Assembly (NCBI GenBank): GCA_963790505.1 | Contig: CAWBOT010000004.1 | Location: 124,001 to 188,000, forward strand | Length of the DNA stretch: 64,000 nucleotides | Source: Acidisarcina sp963790505 | Lineage (GTDB): Bacteria; Acidobacteriota; Terriglobia; Terriglobales; Acidobacteriaceae | Reading direction: 5' to 3' | Shown here: positions 18,862 through 32,010 of the stretch, in pieces | Layout: each line of letters opens with the position of its first letter | Numbering within the stretch: position 1 is the first letter of the stretch | Translations under genes and position numbers: made by a program | The notes under the pieces: generated by a model | Told to the model about the DNA's origin: nothing | Seen by the model: the letters and a program-made list of their open reading frames with translations, nothing else | Databases searched by the model: none

Positions 18862-19731
18862 ATGAGTCAGAATCACTTTACGATTAGCTTCCCCTTGAAG
18901 TCGCCGGCTGCCGCAACCGCTGTGGCCGAACAGCTTCCTCCGCTGATGCCGGAGATGTTTCAAGCCAACGACGCCATCGGCACCATTCACTACTCGCGCT
19001 TTACCGTGCTGAGTGAGAAAACGCTGCTGTTTCTGGGCGACTTCGACGGCGAATTCACCCAGCTCATGACCGACTTCGCAACCCACGCGGGCCCGGTCTT
19101 CGACGCAGTCTTCGCACACGTTGATGCGCCTCCGCTAACCCCCGTGGCCGAGCATGTAGATGCCTTCGTCGAGTGGGCGGCGGAGCATCTCCTTCACCCC
19201 TTGAACCTCTACACCGCTTACCCCGGCGTCACGGTGAAAGACATCAAGGCGCTGGCCGCCGCAGCCGATGTGACGGGCGCGGGCGAGCTGCACCCATTCC
19301 TTGTAATCATTCCCGGGAAGTCCTGGCTGGCCTACCAGGAGATCCAGCTGCTGCTGCGTTTGCGCGCCGGCGGAATCACGAAGGACCTGGACAGCGTCGG
19401 CACTCCTCACTTCGCACAGTTTCTGCCACTCGAAGACCGCCAGGTCGGATTCTTTACCGTCTACGATGGTGACTTCGATACTTATATCGCTGATTTCACC
19501 AAGAACATTGGGGAGGTCTTCGATCTCCTGTTCAAATTCACCGCCGGCGCCCCTCCTTCCCCCTGCCGAAAGCACCTCCAGGAGTTCATCGACTTCGCGA
19601 AGGGAGCCAACCGTGCGCCGATCGGCTTCTACCAGGCCTATCCTGGATTGAGCGTGCAGGACATTCATGCATTGATCGCCGATAGCAAGCCGCCGATCGA
19701 GGCAGCGTTGGAAGTAGGAAACACACATTGA
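18862..19731 (+). CDS. Unknown protein with an internal tandem duplication, next to DyP peroxidase
   Basis: 289 residues from ATG 18862 (MSQNHFTISF), with GGAG 8 bases upstream; an earlier in-frame ATG at 18799 lacks support. The two halves are similar: YSRFTVLSEKTLLFLGDFDG and FAQFLPLEDRQVGFFTVYDG, each followed by an acidic helix pattern (FTQLMTDFATHAGPVFDAVF and YIADFTKNIGEVFDLLF) and a closing AYPGVTVKDIKAL or AYPGLSVQDIHAL. No signal peptide. The stop overlaps the start of the DyP gene, so the two are co-translated. The repeat unit could be a dimeric alpha/beta-barrel like those of DyP proteins, but this is only a guess. Confidence 0.8.
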   Translation: MSQNHFTISFPLKSPAAATAVAEQLPPLMPEMFQANDAIGTIHYSRFTVLSEKTLLFLGDFDGEFTQLMTDFATHAGPVFDAVFAHVDAPPLTPVAEHVDAFVEWAAEHLLHPLNLYTAYPGVTVKDIKALAAAADVTGAGELHPFLVIIPGKSWLAYQEIQLLLRLRAGGITKDLDSVGTPHFAQFLPLEDRQVGFFTVYDGDFDTYIADFTKNIGEVFDLLFKFTAGAPPSPCRKHLQEFIDFAKGANRAPIGFYQAYPGLSVQDIHALIADSKPPIEAALEVGNTH

Positions 19732-21284
19732 GTCACGACACCATGGAAAATCCCGCCCGCACAAAAGCAGAAGGCGGCTTCCTGCACAACCTCTTCGCAA
19801 AGAACGAAGAGAAGAGCCAAGCCGCTGCATCTGCATCCACACTGGATCTCCCTGATATTCAAGGATTGATTCTCCGCGGATATCGCATGCCGATGGTGCG
19901 GCATTTCCTGCTCCAAGTTGGCGACCCCGCCGCCGCCCGCAAACTGCTCGGACGCTTCATCAGCGGCGACGAGTCTGACACGCCGCAGATCACCACCGCG
20001 CAGGATTGGCACGTAGGCTTTGCACCCGGGCCGAACGATGATCCCGCAGCGCTTCCACGACGCAAACCCGATTACTGCTTCAACGTCGGCATTACCTGGC
20101 CGGGGCTCGTCGCGCTCGAAGTCAAAGACCGAGTCCCATCGCTGTCATTTAAGTCGTTCGGTGCCTTCACGGCTGGTGCGGCGCAACGCTCGTCCCTGGT
20201 CGGTGACACTGGACCAAGCGCGCCCGAGCACTGGGTCGACGGTTTTGGAAAAGACAGCGATCACGTCCTGGCGACGCTGCACGCGATCAGTCCTGAGGCA
20301 ATGACAGCCTATAGCGACCGCTTGGCGGCGCTCTTCGTCGAAGACGGCGCCTTTCACGAGATCTGGCGGCAGGACGGCATGGCTCTGATGGAGATCAAAG
20401 ATGGCCAGCCGGTGCCCACAACGAAGGTTCACTTCGGCTACACCGACGGCATTAGCATGACCACGGTACGCGGCGGACCCGAGCGATACGCCGCAGACCA
20501 CCAGCAACCCTGCGAACCCTGGCTCTTCGTTCTCCTCGACGAGGCGGAGAACTACTTCGTGCCCGAACCGAAACAGCTCGGTCTCAATGGCAGCTTTGCT
20601 GTCTTCAAGATGATCGAATGCGATGTCGTCGGCTTTGAAAACTTCCTGCAGTCGAATAAGGACAAGATCGACCCCGAATTGCTCGCCGCCAAGATGTGCG
20701 GCCGCTGGCGCAACGGTGTCCCGCTCATGCTGTCTCCCGATACCGACAGCCCTGAGGGAGGGCTCGCGCCGGAAGACTACAACAACTTTGAATACGTAAA
20801 TGCCGACGGCTCGGGCGATCCCCGTGGCCTTCGTTGCCCGGTGGGTGCGCACATGCGCCGCATCAATCCCCGCGGGCAGCCGGTCACTGGACAAGGCAAA
20901 CCCGGAGGCAGCAATAATACCCATCGGCTCACGCGGCGGGGTATGCCCTATGGGCCAGTCTACGATCCAACTCAGCCATACGACGGCATCGAGCGCGGCC
21001 TGTTGGGCTATTTCATTAACTCCAATATCGAAAACCAGTATGAGTTCGTATTGGGCGAATGGGTGAATAAAGCTGAGTTTGCCGGCTCGGTTCGCCTCAA
21101 CCCAAAATCGAAAGATCCCATGATCGCGACGCAGGACCCCGATGAGAGCATCTTCGTGGTCCCCCAGGCGAATGGCGCGCCACCAATCAAGGTCACCGGA
21201 CTCTCGACCTTTGTAACAACAAAAGCCGCTGCTTATTGCTTTCTGCCTAGTATCACGGCGATCAGATTCATCGCCGATTTGTAG
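19728..21284 (+). CDS. DyP-type haem peroxidase
   Basis: About 518 residues of the dye-decolourising peroxidase family, using H2O2 to oxidise bulky substrates. The FGYTDGIS segment carries the catalytic Asp motif (GxxDG). The haem-ligand His is probably in GAHMRRINPR, with THRLTRRGMPYG following as in family C/V-type long DyPs. A TTG start at 19728 has AGGAA at 7-base spacing and overlaps the preceding stop (TTGA); ATG 19743 is the alternative. There is no signal peptide, so it is cytoplasmic unless exported with a partner. It is followed after 24 bases by a catalase-fold gene. Confidence 0.92.
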   Translation: MSHDTMENPARTKAEGGFLHNLFAKNEEKSQAAASASTLDLPDIQGLILRGYRMPMVRHFLLQVGDPAAARKLLGRFISGDESDTPQITTAQDWHVGFAPGPNDDPAALPRRKPDYCFNVGITWPGLVALEVKDRVPSLSFKSFGAFTAGAAQRSSLVGDTGPSAPEHWVDGFGKDSDHVLATLHAISPEAMTAYSDRLAALFVEDGAFHEIWRQDGMALMEIKDGQPVPTTKVHFGYTDGISMTTVRGGPERYAADHQQPCEPWLFVLLDEAENYFVPEPKQLGLNGSFAVFKMIECDVVGFENFLQSNKDKIDPELLAAKMCGRWRNGVPLMLSPDTDSPEGGLAPEDYNNFEYVNADGSGDPRGLRCPVGAHMRRINPRGQPVTGQGKPGGSNNTHRLTRRGMPYGPVYDPTQPYDGIERGLLGYFINSNIENQYEFVLGEWVNKAEFAGSVRLNPKSKDPMIATQDPDESIFVVPQANGAPPIKVTGLSTFVTTKAAAYCFLPSITAIRFIADL

Positions 21285-21308
21285 GTCCAGACGCTGCCGG
21301 AGAATTAA

Positions 21309-22379
21309 ATGCTCTTCCTGACACGATATTTCGGTGTGACCGGCAGCGAGGCCGAGCGGGACCTGGCCGGGGAGCCTGCCCGCATCGACGAGATCACTCG
21401 AAATGTCCTCGCGTTGCAGGCAAAATCCGCTGCCGAGCAAAACCGTCCGCTTGGACGCGGAACCCATCCCAAGGGCGTCTGCGTTCGAGCCGAGTTCGAA
21501 GTGTTCGATGTCACCGTGGGGCGCGATCCTCTGCTCGCTGCACGTCTCGCGAAAGGCATCTTCGCGCAACCGGGCACCTATCCCGCAGTGGTGCGATTTG
21601 GGAATGCGGACCCCAGGATAAACTCTGACTTCAAGCCCGACGTCCGATCGCTTTCATTCTCTGTCGACCTCACCAGGGGCGGCACGACGGTTCCTTTCGT
21701 CAATATCGACCGGCAGGATTTCTCCCTGCAAAATGCTCCGCCCCTGCCCATCAACGATTCGCGCGCATTTCTGGCGGTGATGAAAGTGCTCACGGCGTCG
21801 AACCCGGGTGCCGGGCTTCTCGCCCTGCCTTTTCCCGACAAGTTAAAGGCCCTGCGGGCCATCTTCCTCGCGCAATTGCAGTCGCGCCAGGCTATGAAGC
21901 CATATCAGCAGCTTCGCTATTGGAGCAACGTGCCCTTCAGCCATGGGCCGAGGGATGTTGCTCAATACTCGGCTACCCCATCGCCGGAGAACGCGGCGCA
22001 TCCCCTGCACAAAGGCAATCCCAGGGCGTTGCAAGACGAGTTGCTCCGGCATGTGAACGAAGACTCCACAATGAGCAGCTTCGATTTCGGCGTTCAACTC
22101 CTCGATCCGTCAGCAATGACCTACTGGGGAAAAAGGCACGATGCGGACTTCTGGATCGAGAATGCCAGCGTCGTCTGGAAGGAGTCCCAGGCCCCATTCC
22201 ACGCTGTCGCCCGGCTGACTCTGCTCCGTAACTCGCACCTGTCGCAGCACGACAGTCACGCCACTTACTTCGACGTGACCGGACACTCGACGCCCGATTG
22301 TCGTCCCGTCGGCAGCATCAACCGCGCGCGCTGGCGCGCCGAGGCTGCCAGCAAAGAAGCCCGCCTGCGACCGCAATGA
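21309..22379 (+). CDS. Catalase-fold haem protein
   Basis: 356 residues, start with GGAGAATTAA upstream. It matches the small catalase-like family: GTYPAVVRFGNADPR, DVRSLSFSV, NIDRQDFSLQN, and an end of the form GSINRARWRAEAASKEAR. The distal catalase His/Asn pattern is not clear, so H2O2 dismutation should not be assumed; relatives include lipid-hydroperoxide-handling and SrpA-type enzymes. It shares an operon with the DyP gene, and the two may act on peroxides in sequence. No signal peptide. Confidence 0.82.
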   Translation: MLFLTRYFGVTGSEAERDLAGEPARIDEITRNVLALQAKSAAEQNRPLGRGTHPKGVCVRAEFEVFDVTVGRDPLLAARLAKGIFAQPGTYPAVVRFGNADPRINSDFKPDVRSLSFSVDLTRGGTTVPFVNIDRQDFSLQNAPPLPINDSRAFLAVMKVLTASNPGAGLLALPFPDKLKALRAIFLAQLQSRQAMKPYQQLRYWSNVPFSHGPRDVAQYSATPSPENAAHPLHKGNPRALQDELLRHVNEDSTMSSFDFGVQLLDPSAMTYWGKRHDADFWIENASVVWKESQAPFHAVARLTLLRNSHLSQHDSHATYFDVTGHSTPDCRPVGSINRARWRAEAASKEARLRPQ

Positions 22380-22489
22380 GTCTCAGGGGCTTAAAGCCAG
22401 TTCCTACATTCACTCGACTTTCACGCTGTCGCTACTACCAATAGCGACAGTGTCATCATTAGGTCTAGCATCTTTTCCGGAGTGATACC

Positions 22490-25930
<3,441 letters not shown>

Positions 25931-26795
25931 GTGGCCAGCTCGGTCTCGAGTTTCACCACATTGGTCTCCGCTTGTTTGCGTTCCTTGCTGCCCGCCTTCT
26001 GGCCCGGCTTCAGGGTGTCATGGGCGAGGAAGAAGTGTCCCGGCGCGGCGCCCGCCTTCCACTCGTAGTCCGCCTCGAAGCCATAGACCGACCAGTTCGG
26101 CGCCGAAGCGACCGCTTCCTTCGCCAGATATGAGGGATCTTTCTTCAGCCTCAGCTCATTGATGTACGCCGCGTCGAAATGGTCGACCCAGCCGGCGAGA
26201 AAGGCATCCACGTCGAGCAGATCAGCGAGCTTTTCGATCGGGCCTGCCGACCGCTGGTCCGCGAAGCTCTTCAGCGCATGCTCCTTCACCAGGTAGCGCG
26301 GCAGCGCGTAGACGTCGGGCAGGAAAGATCCGCCGGAATTCGGCATCACCCCGTTCGGCGTCCCGGAGTAGGGAGACAGCAGTCCACCCACAACGCCGGG
26401 ATAAGTAGGAAATGCCGCCGCATGGCCCTCAATCAGAATGCCAAGCCCCGTGTCTTTGACCGCGTCTTCCGCTGCCTTCCACAGCCTCTTCTTCGCGGCT
26501 TTGTCGCTGCCCATCGCCATCACCGATTCCATCTTCGGGATCGTCTTGCTCAGCTCAGTGATCGCTTCCTCGCCTGCAGGTGTCGTAGCCCACTGCTCGA
26601 AGCTCTTCTCCGCAATTCCGATCAGTATCCTCTGGTCAACCGCCATCCGTACCTCCTTGAAGTGAATGCGTGTCCGTCCCCGCAAGAAGCCGGCGCAAGC
26701 GCCCTAACTATAACAAAACGGGTTGAAAGCGCTTCGGCGCAACGTCACTGCGAGACGGCCAAGTGGATGAACCCAGACGTTTCCGCTTCGAGTGC

Positions 26796-27737
26796 TCAGG
26801 CAGACCGCCGCCGCCGTCCGCTGATCAGGTAGATTGCCGCTCGCAGTTCCAGCAGCGGATCAGCCGAAGGCTCGATCCCATCCACTCGCGGAATCGGGTC
26901 GAAGATAATGTGCTTCTGTTCCTGGTCGTTGTCGGCAACAGGCGTCGTCAGAGAGAGCGTGCCGAGTTCCAGTTGCGTGCGCTCCTCTGGCCAGTGAATG
27001 GTCGCATCGTCGACCGTGTCGCCGTCCTCGGCCAGCTGCACCAGAATCTTGAAATTGACTGGCCCCCTGGCAATTCTTTCCGCGATCTCATCGAAGAGGT
27101 AGTTCGGACCCTTAGCCGCGGCGGCGGCATCGTCGAGGTGCGCGCTGCCCGCTTCAGGGACGATCCGGTATCGCCCGTAGCGGCTCTTGCCTTCAGCGTT
27201 GGTAAAGTGAAATGCTGTGACACCAAAAAATGTCTCGGTTGCGAAGCTGACCGGCGCGGGCTTCGGGGCCTGCACATAGGCCAGCGCCGCTGGATGCGAA
27301 CCCAGGAACGCCCCGAGGGGCGATGCCGGAATGTTAGAAAGATCGCTGCTCGCCAGCGCCTTGAGGAACTCAAAGAACTCTTCTCCGGTATGTGTCGGAA
27401 AGCCGTCTGTCGAATGGCTCACGATGTCCGTGTGCACATGTTCAGCCAGATTAAATCGCACTGCCAGACCGCGCGGGTTGGCATTGGGGTCGTTGTCCGG
27501 GATCATCGGCACTCCCGTCGAATTGGAAAACCGCACCGTCACCGGCGTCGATGGTCGGGTCATATGCGGCGCTTTAGTCAGCGAAGCCGCCTGCGCCGAA
27601 GGCGTAAAGGTTCCGCTAAACATGGCGCCCTTGGCATGGGCGGGACGAAAGCCCGGGTGCTCGCCAAAAATCTGGTCGAACTGCTGAATCACATCTTTAC
27701 TCAGCGCTAACAACTTCTCATCGGTTGGTAATGGCAT
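26796..27737 (-). CDS. SrpA-type catalase-related peroxidase
   Basis: 313 residues from ATG 27737 (MPLPTDEKLLAL) with GAGGAG upstream; the longer reading to 27815 adds unlike sequence. Catalase core: FSGTFTPSAQAASL, VTVRFSNSTGVP, NANPRGLAVRFNL and a probable proximal haem-tyrosine segment SRYGRYRIVPE. SrpA-like enzymes are small catalase-fold peroxidases of about this length, usually exported in other phyla; no signal peptide is visible here. It is the second catalase-fold gene within 6 kb. Confidence 0.88.
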   Translation of the reverse strand: MPLPTDEKLLALSKDVIQQFDQIFGEHPGFRPAHAKGAMFSGTFTPSAQAASLTKAPHMTRPSTPVTVRFSNSTGVPMIPDNDPNANPRGLAVRFNLAEHVHTDIVSHSTDGFPTHTGEEFFEFLKALASSDLSNIPASPLGAFLGSHPAALAYVQAPKPAPVSFATETFFGVTAFHFTNAEGKSRYGRYRIVPEAGSAHLDDAAAAAKGPNYLFDEIAERIARGPVNFKILVQLAEDGDTVDDATIHWPEERTQLELGTLSLTTPVADNDQEQKHIIFDPIPRVDGIEPSADPLLELRAAIYLISGRRRRSA

Positions 27738-27923
27738 GGCTCTCGCTCCTCGGAAATATGGCTGTGGCTTCAGCGCGTGGACTGGACTAAGTGTGAAACG
27801 CGGGTGCCAGCCCAATCAACAATGCGCCGTGAATAAGCCGTTGATTCGTTAGAGTGGAAATGGGCCCAAGCGGTATCAAAGAATTCGCCCCGCCCCGGCC
27901 ACCAGACGATAAGTCATATCGCC

Positions 27924-28697
27924 CTAGTCATATCGTTCAAAAACAACCTGCTTCCGTTGCCAGCCCAGCTCCATCAGCTTGTCGCGGTTCGCGGAGACCA
28001 TCTCATTCAGGCCGCAAATGTAGGCGTGAATATTGAAACCCGCGCCCTCCGCCAAAGTCGGGGTGGCAAGCTCCCGGCCGGCCGCGTGTTCGATTGCAAT
28101 CTGGGCGACAAACTCCTGCACGTATCCCCGAGGCCCGCTCCAGCCCTCATGCGGGCGACTCAGCGTCGCAACATAGTGAAAGTTTGGCCGCTCTGCCGCC
28201 AGCTTCTCGAAATACTCCCGGTAATAAATTTCGGTCGGATAGCGGGTGCCATAGACCAGCCAGACCTCGCGCCCGCCGCTGCGGTCCTCCCCGCTGCTCG
28301 GAAACAATGCCTCGGCAAAGCCGCGCATCGGGGCAATCCCTGTGCCCGTGGCGATCAGGATGGAGTCGGTAAAAGGCTGGCGCAGCAGAAAGAGCCCATG
28401 CGGCCCATGAAACATCACCGTCTGCCCCACTTCCAGATCGGCCAGCAGATTCGAGAAGAATCCACCCTCCACCCGGTTCACGCAAATATCGAATTCATTC
28501 CTTCGCGGCGCAGAGGCGATCGAATATGCCCGCGTCTGCGTCTTGCCGGCGGGGTCGTCGGCGACCATGGAGACAAACTGCCCGGCAACAAAGCCGAACT
28601 CAGGCAGCTCGTCGACGCTGAACTCCAGATGAAAACATTGCGCCGGCTCGGAGATGCACTCTTTGCGATCGAGTCTTGCGGTATAAAGCTGTCGCAC
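27924..28697 (-). CDS. Flavodoxin/ferredoxin-NADP reductase-like FAD oxidoreductase
   Basis: About 257 residues. The FAD-binding barrel begins at YTARLDRKECIS and contains TRAYSIAS (FAD motif RxYS); the NAD(P)-binding half has ATGTGIAPMRGF and YICGLNEMV. There is no iron-sulfur motif, so it is the reductase component only. The start is uncertain: the open frame reaches ATG 28862, which would overlap the aldo/keto reductase by 40 bases and add 55 residues unlike the family. GTG 28697 is my choice. It could supply electrons to the neighbouring haem peroxidases or to another partner. Confidence 0.82.
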   Translation of the reverse strand: MRQLYTARLDRKECISEPAQCFHLEFSVDELPEFGFVAGQFVSMVADDPAGKTQTRAYSIASAPRRNEFDICVNRVEGGFFSNLLADLEVGQTVMFHGPHGLFLLRQPFTDSILIATGTGIAPMRGFAEALFPSSGEDRSGGREVWLVYGTRYPTEIYYREYFEKLAAERPNFHYVATLSRPHEGWSGPRGYVQEFVAQIAIEHAAGRELATPTLAEGAGFNIHAYICGLNEMVSANRDKLMELGWQRKQVVFERYD

Positions 28698-28822
28698 CAG
28701 TCGGAGCTCTTTCCAGACAGATTCCCAAATAGATTCAGCAGTGAGAGTAGTATCCCCGCGCAAATCGAGATACGCAAGCAAGCTGCTCCATTCCGGACCA
28801 CGCGGCCCAGCTGAGCAACGGA

Positions 28823-29714
28823 CTATCGCACCGTCGCGACCTCCGCTTCGATTGCGGCCCATTCGGCATCGCTGAGCTGTACGCCTGCCGCCGCCGTGTT
28901 CTCTTCAAGATGCCTCACCGTGGAGGTCCCTGGAATCGGCAGCATCACCGGAGAATGATGGAGCAGCCAAGCCAACGCCAATTGCGATACCGTTGCCCCA
29001 TATTGCTTCGCCGCCTTGTCCAGCGGTCCGCCGGGATTCGCCAGCTTGCCGGCCGCGACCGGAAACCAGGGAATAAAGCCCAGATTGTTCTTGCTGCAAT
29101 ACTCGACCGTGTCGTCATGCTTGCGGTCGCCGATGTTGAACTGGTTCTGGACGCTCACGACGTCGATTGTCCTCCGCGCCTGTTCGATCTCCGCCGGCTT
29201 CACTTCCGAGAGTCCGACATGGCGGATCTTGCCCTGCTTCTGCAGGTTCTTGATAACGCCCAGCGACTCTTCAACCGGCACCTTCGGATCGATGCGGTGC
29301 AGCTGCCACAGGTCGATGCGTTCTAGCTTCGAGGCGACGCAGTGACATCTCGACGCATTGGGTCAGATATTCCGGACGGCCCACCGGCAGCCACTTGTTC
29401 GGCCCCTGCCGGGTGAGGCCGCCTTTGGTTGCGATCACCAGGCCTTCGGGATAAGGATGAAGCGCCTCGGCAATCAACCGCTCACTGACTTCCGGGCCGT
29501 AGGCGTCTGCAGTATCGATGAAGTTGATTCCCAGGTCGACCGCCCGGCGCAGCACCCTGATCGACTCGTCATGGTCTTTCGGTTCGCCCCATATGCCTTC
29601 GCCGGTGATGCGCATCGCGCCATAACCCAGGCGGTTGATAGTAAGGTCGCCTCCTAGTGTGAACGTACCGCTTTGCGAGGCGATCGCGTCGAGGGTTCTC
29701 GTTGAAGTAGTCAT
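28823..29714 (-). pseudogene. Aldo/keto reductase, split by one frameshift
   Basis: Cytoplasmic NADPH-dependent carbonyl reductase, about 297 residues when joined. The N-terminal part (29714 to about 29330) has LTINRLGYGAMR, the catalytic Asp/Tyr segment FIDTADAYG and the Lys segment VIATKGGL. The C-terminal part has the catalytic His in LWQLHRID, then VGLSEV, SVQNQFN and LPIPGTSTVRHLEEN. One extra base near 29327-29333 (CTCGAAG for CTCAAG on the coding strand) breaks RRLKLERID. Both sides are otherwise well conserved. Confidence 0.85.
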
Positions 29715-29788
29715 GCCGTTATAGATGCCGCCGGGGAGTCCCCGGCTGCGTCGAAATGAAAGCGGACTTCGTATGCCCCTCGTCCGGC

Positions 29789-32008
29789 TCAGGATTGCGC
29801 TTCGCGGGCAATGTATCCGTCCGCAACCACGGTTTCCTTATGCCCCGCGAAGGTTGCGTGGATATCGGCATAGAGCGGCGCCAGGATGTTGGCCAGGCTC
29901 CGCGCCAGATCGACTACGTCCGATGCCTGCGGCGGGACGGGATGGTCGATTCCCGAATAGTAGTCCTTCACCGCCTGCCGGAACCGATCGGATGAAATAT
30001 GCAGGTCCGGGAGCGGCTGGGCGGTCTTTCCGCTCACTTCGTTCGCCATTCCGCGCATCACGTGGGCAATGTCCTCTTCGAAGGCAACTCCTGCCTCCGC
30101 AATTGGCGCAGGGAGCGTCTTGAGCGGGTTCTGCATTAAATATTGTGCCGAGGTCACTTGTACCTGCAGCAGCGTGCGGATGGCCGGTTGCCAGCGGCGA
30201 ATGTCTTCGCGGATCTCGAGCTTTCGTCGACGCGATGGACCGAAGTCCAGGAGGACCGCGTCAGATTGAGCTCGCACCGCGTCGAAGCCGGCATTGAGTT
30301 GATCGCGCAGACTGCGGATCCGCTTGATTGCTTTGATCTGGTCCGCCACTAACAGCTGCTCGGCGAGCTCCGCAAACATCTCCAGGTTGCGGGCGAAGAC
30401 GACCTGCATCTCTTCTGTCGCCTTCCTCACCCACAGAAGGTCAAAGAACAAACCCATCGAGACCAGGCCGAGCAGCACGCCAACCACGCGGTCGCGGGCG
30501 AGAGACAGTGAAGTCTGGATGGTGAATTCCTGCAAGTGAACCAGATAATAGGCCAAAGCGAGCTGTACACCTAGGTAAGAGAGTCTGGCCGACGCAGTTT
30601 GGATCCACGCGGCAATTGCCGTCACGATGGCAAACAACACGGTAAAGCCAGTCAGTGTGTCGACGTAAGGCAGCACAAATATCTGCGCTCCCATGCCGAA
30701 GATAAAGCCGCCAATGACCGCCCCGGCAAGCCGAAGAACTTGCTTCTGCCGCGAGGAACCGATCGTGGAGAGCGCCGTGATGTAGCAGGTGACGACCGAT
30801 GTACTAATTCCCGGCCAGTCCAGCGCGGTATACAGGACGTAGCAGGCCATGGCCGCGAGCGTGCCGCGCAGGGCGAACTGCACGTGAGCCGGGTTGCTGA
30901 AGGCGTCGCCGACGAACATGGGCTTCGGCCCTTCCTCGGCCAGAGGCGCCGGAACAAGGACGTTCATCTGCTCCGAGCCGGAAAACGCCTGCGGGATGAG
31001 CGCGGCGGTCTGCTCCATGGAAGGTAGCAGTGGCAGACTTGACGGTTCCGGGTTGGCAGCGAGGTCGACCGGTCGCGGAAGTCTGCGCAGCGGCAGGTCT
31101 CGGGCAAACTCAGCAACTTGCTCGGCCAGCTTACGGAGACGTTCGCGGTCTGCCTCATCGATCGTCGCGATTCCGGCTGCGGCGCGCTCCGTCTGTGCGA
31201 TCCGGAAGCTGGCGGCGGTATCGACCAGTCGCCCCACCAGAGAGATCGCCGTCCCCATCTGCGACTTGAAGTGGGGGCTGTAGTCGGAGCGAATAACCAG
31301 CCTGCGCAGCCTCGACGTTCCCACACTCGAGTACAGAGCGAGTCTTTTTTCCGACTCGCCGTCGAGCGGCTGTCCCTCTGCCGCAGCCCTCAGCACTTTC
31401 TCCACCGTTTGCAGGCGGTTCTCAATCCCTTCGGTGAGATCGGTGACGGGATGGACGCGGCGAAAAACATATTCGACGGCAATCGAGACGGCCACAGCGA
31501 GGCAGACAACGCCCGCCAGCCAGAGTGTGTTCTCCAGGCGAATCTCTACGCTGAGCGTGTTGTTGTCCCACAGGGAGAGCGCGCCCATTACGGCGAAGCC
31601 CATGGACACCGATAATCCGTAGTCGGAAATGATGCGCAACAGATAGAAGAAAAGGAACAGGCTGCCCGTAACCCACAGAAAGTGGGTCAGCGGATCGTCT
31701 ACCATCATCATGATGGTCAACACTACGTAGGCCGTGCCAGTCAAGTAGGCCACCACGGTGCGTAATCCGCCCAGAAACGTCTCCGTCGGATTCTCTCGAC
31801 TAAGCAGGAGAGTGAAGATCGCGCCCTGGAAGCCGCCGGGGATGCGGAAGACCTCCACCAGAATCATCACAAGAGTGGCCGCAAGAGTCATGCGGCCGAC
31901 CACCCAGATCCTCCCCGGATAAGGAGTCAGCTCTTTCTTGAGAAAATCCCAGAGCCATTCGGCGCCCTGATCGATAGGGCTGGGCGGCGCCGTGGCGGCG
32001 GTTGCCAT
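29789..32008 (-). CDS. FUSC-family inner-membrane efflux protein (MdtO-like)
   Basis: 739 residues. Two blocks of about five to six hydrophobic helices each (about residues 35-195 and 385-525) are separated by a long cytoplasmic helical region, the shape of the aromatic-acid/fusaric-acid exporter family. A C-terminal soluble part follows. Its start lies 2 bases after the adaptor stop, so translation is coupled. With the adaptor, YtcA and an outer-membrane channel it forms the same four-gene set as E. coli ytcA-mdtNOP, in a different order. Probable substrates are small aromatic acids or drugs, by analogy only. Confidence 0.9.
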   Translation of the reverse strand: MATAATAPPSPIDQGAEWLWDFLKKELTPYPGRIWVVGRMTLAATLVMILVEVFRIPGGFQGAIFTLLLSRENPTETFLGGLRTVVAYLTGTAYVVLTIMMMVDDPLTHFLWVTGSLFLFFYLLRIISDYGLSVSMGFAVMGALSLWDNNTLSVEIRLENTLWLAGVVCLAVAVSIAVEYVFRRVHPVTDLTEGIENRLQTVEKVLRAAAEGQPLDGESEKRLALYSSVGTSRLRRLVIRSDYSPHFKSQMGTAISLVGRLVDTAASFRIAQTERAAAGIATIDEADRERLRKLAEQVAEFARDLPLRRLPRPVDLAANPEPSSLPLLPSMEQTAALIPQAFSGSEQMNVLVPAPLAEEGPKPMFVGDAFSNPAHVQFALRGTLAAMACYVLYTALDWPGISTSVVTCYITALSTIGSSRQKQVLRLAGAVIGGFIFGMGAQIFVLPYVDTLTGFTVLFAIVTAIAAWIQTASARLSYLGVQLALAYYLVHLQEFTIQTSLSLARDRVVGVLLGLVSMGLFFDLLWVRKATEEMQVVFARNLEMFAELAEQLLVADQIKAIKRIRSLRDQLNAGFDAVRAQSDAVLLDFGPSRRRKLEIREDIRRWQPAIRTLLQVQVTSAQYLMQNPLKTLPAPIAEAGVAFEEDIAHVMRGMANEVSGKTAQPLPDLHISSDRFRQAVKDYYSGIDHPVPPQASDVVDLARSLANILAPLYADIHATFAGHKETVVADGYIAREAQS

Positions 32009-32010
32009 GG

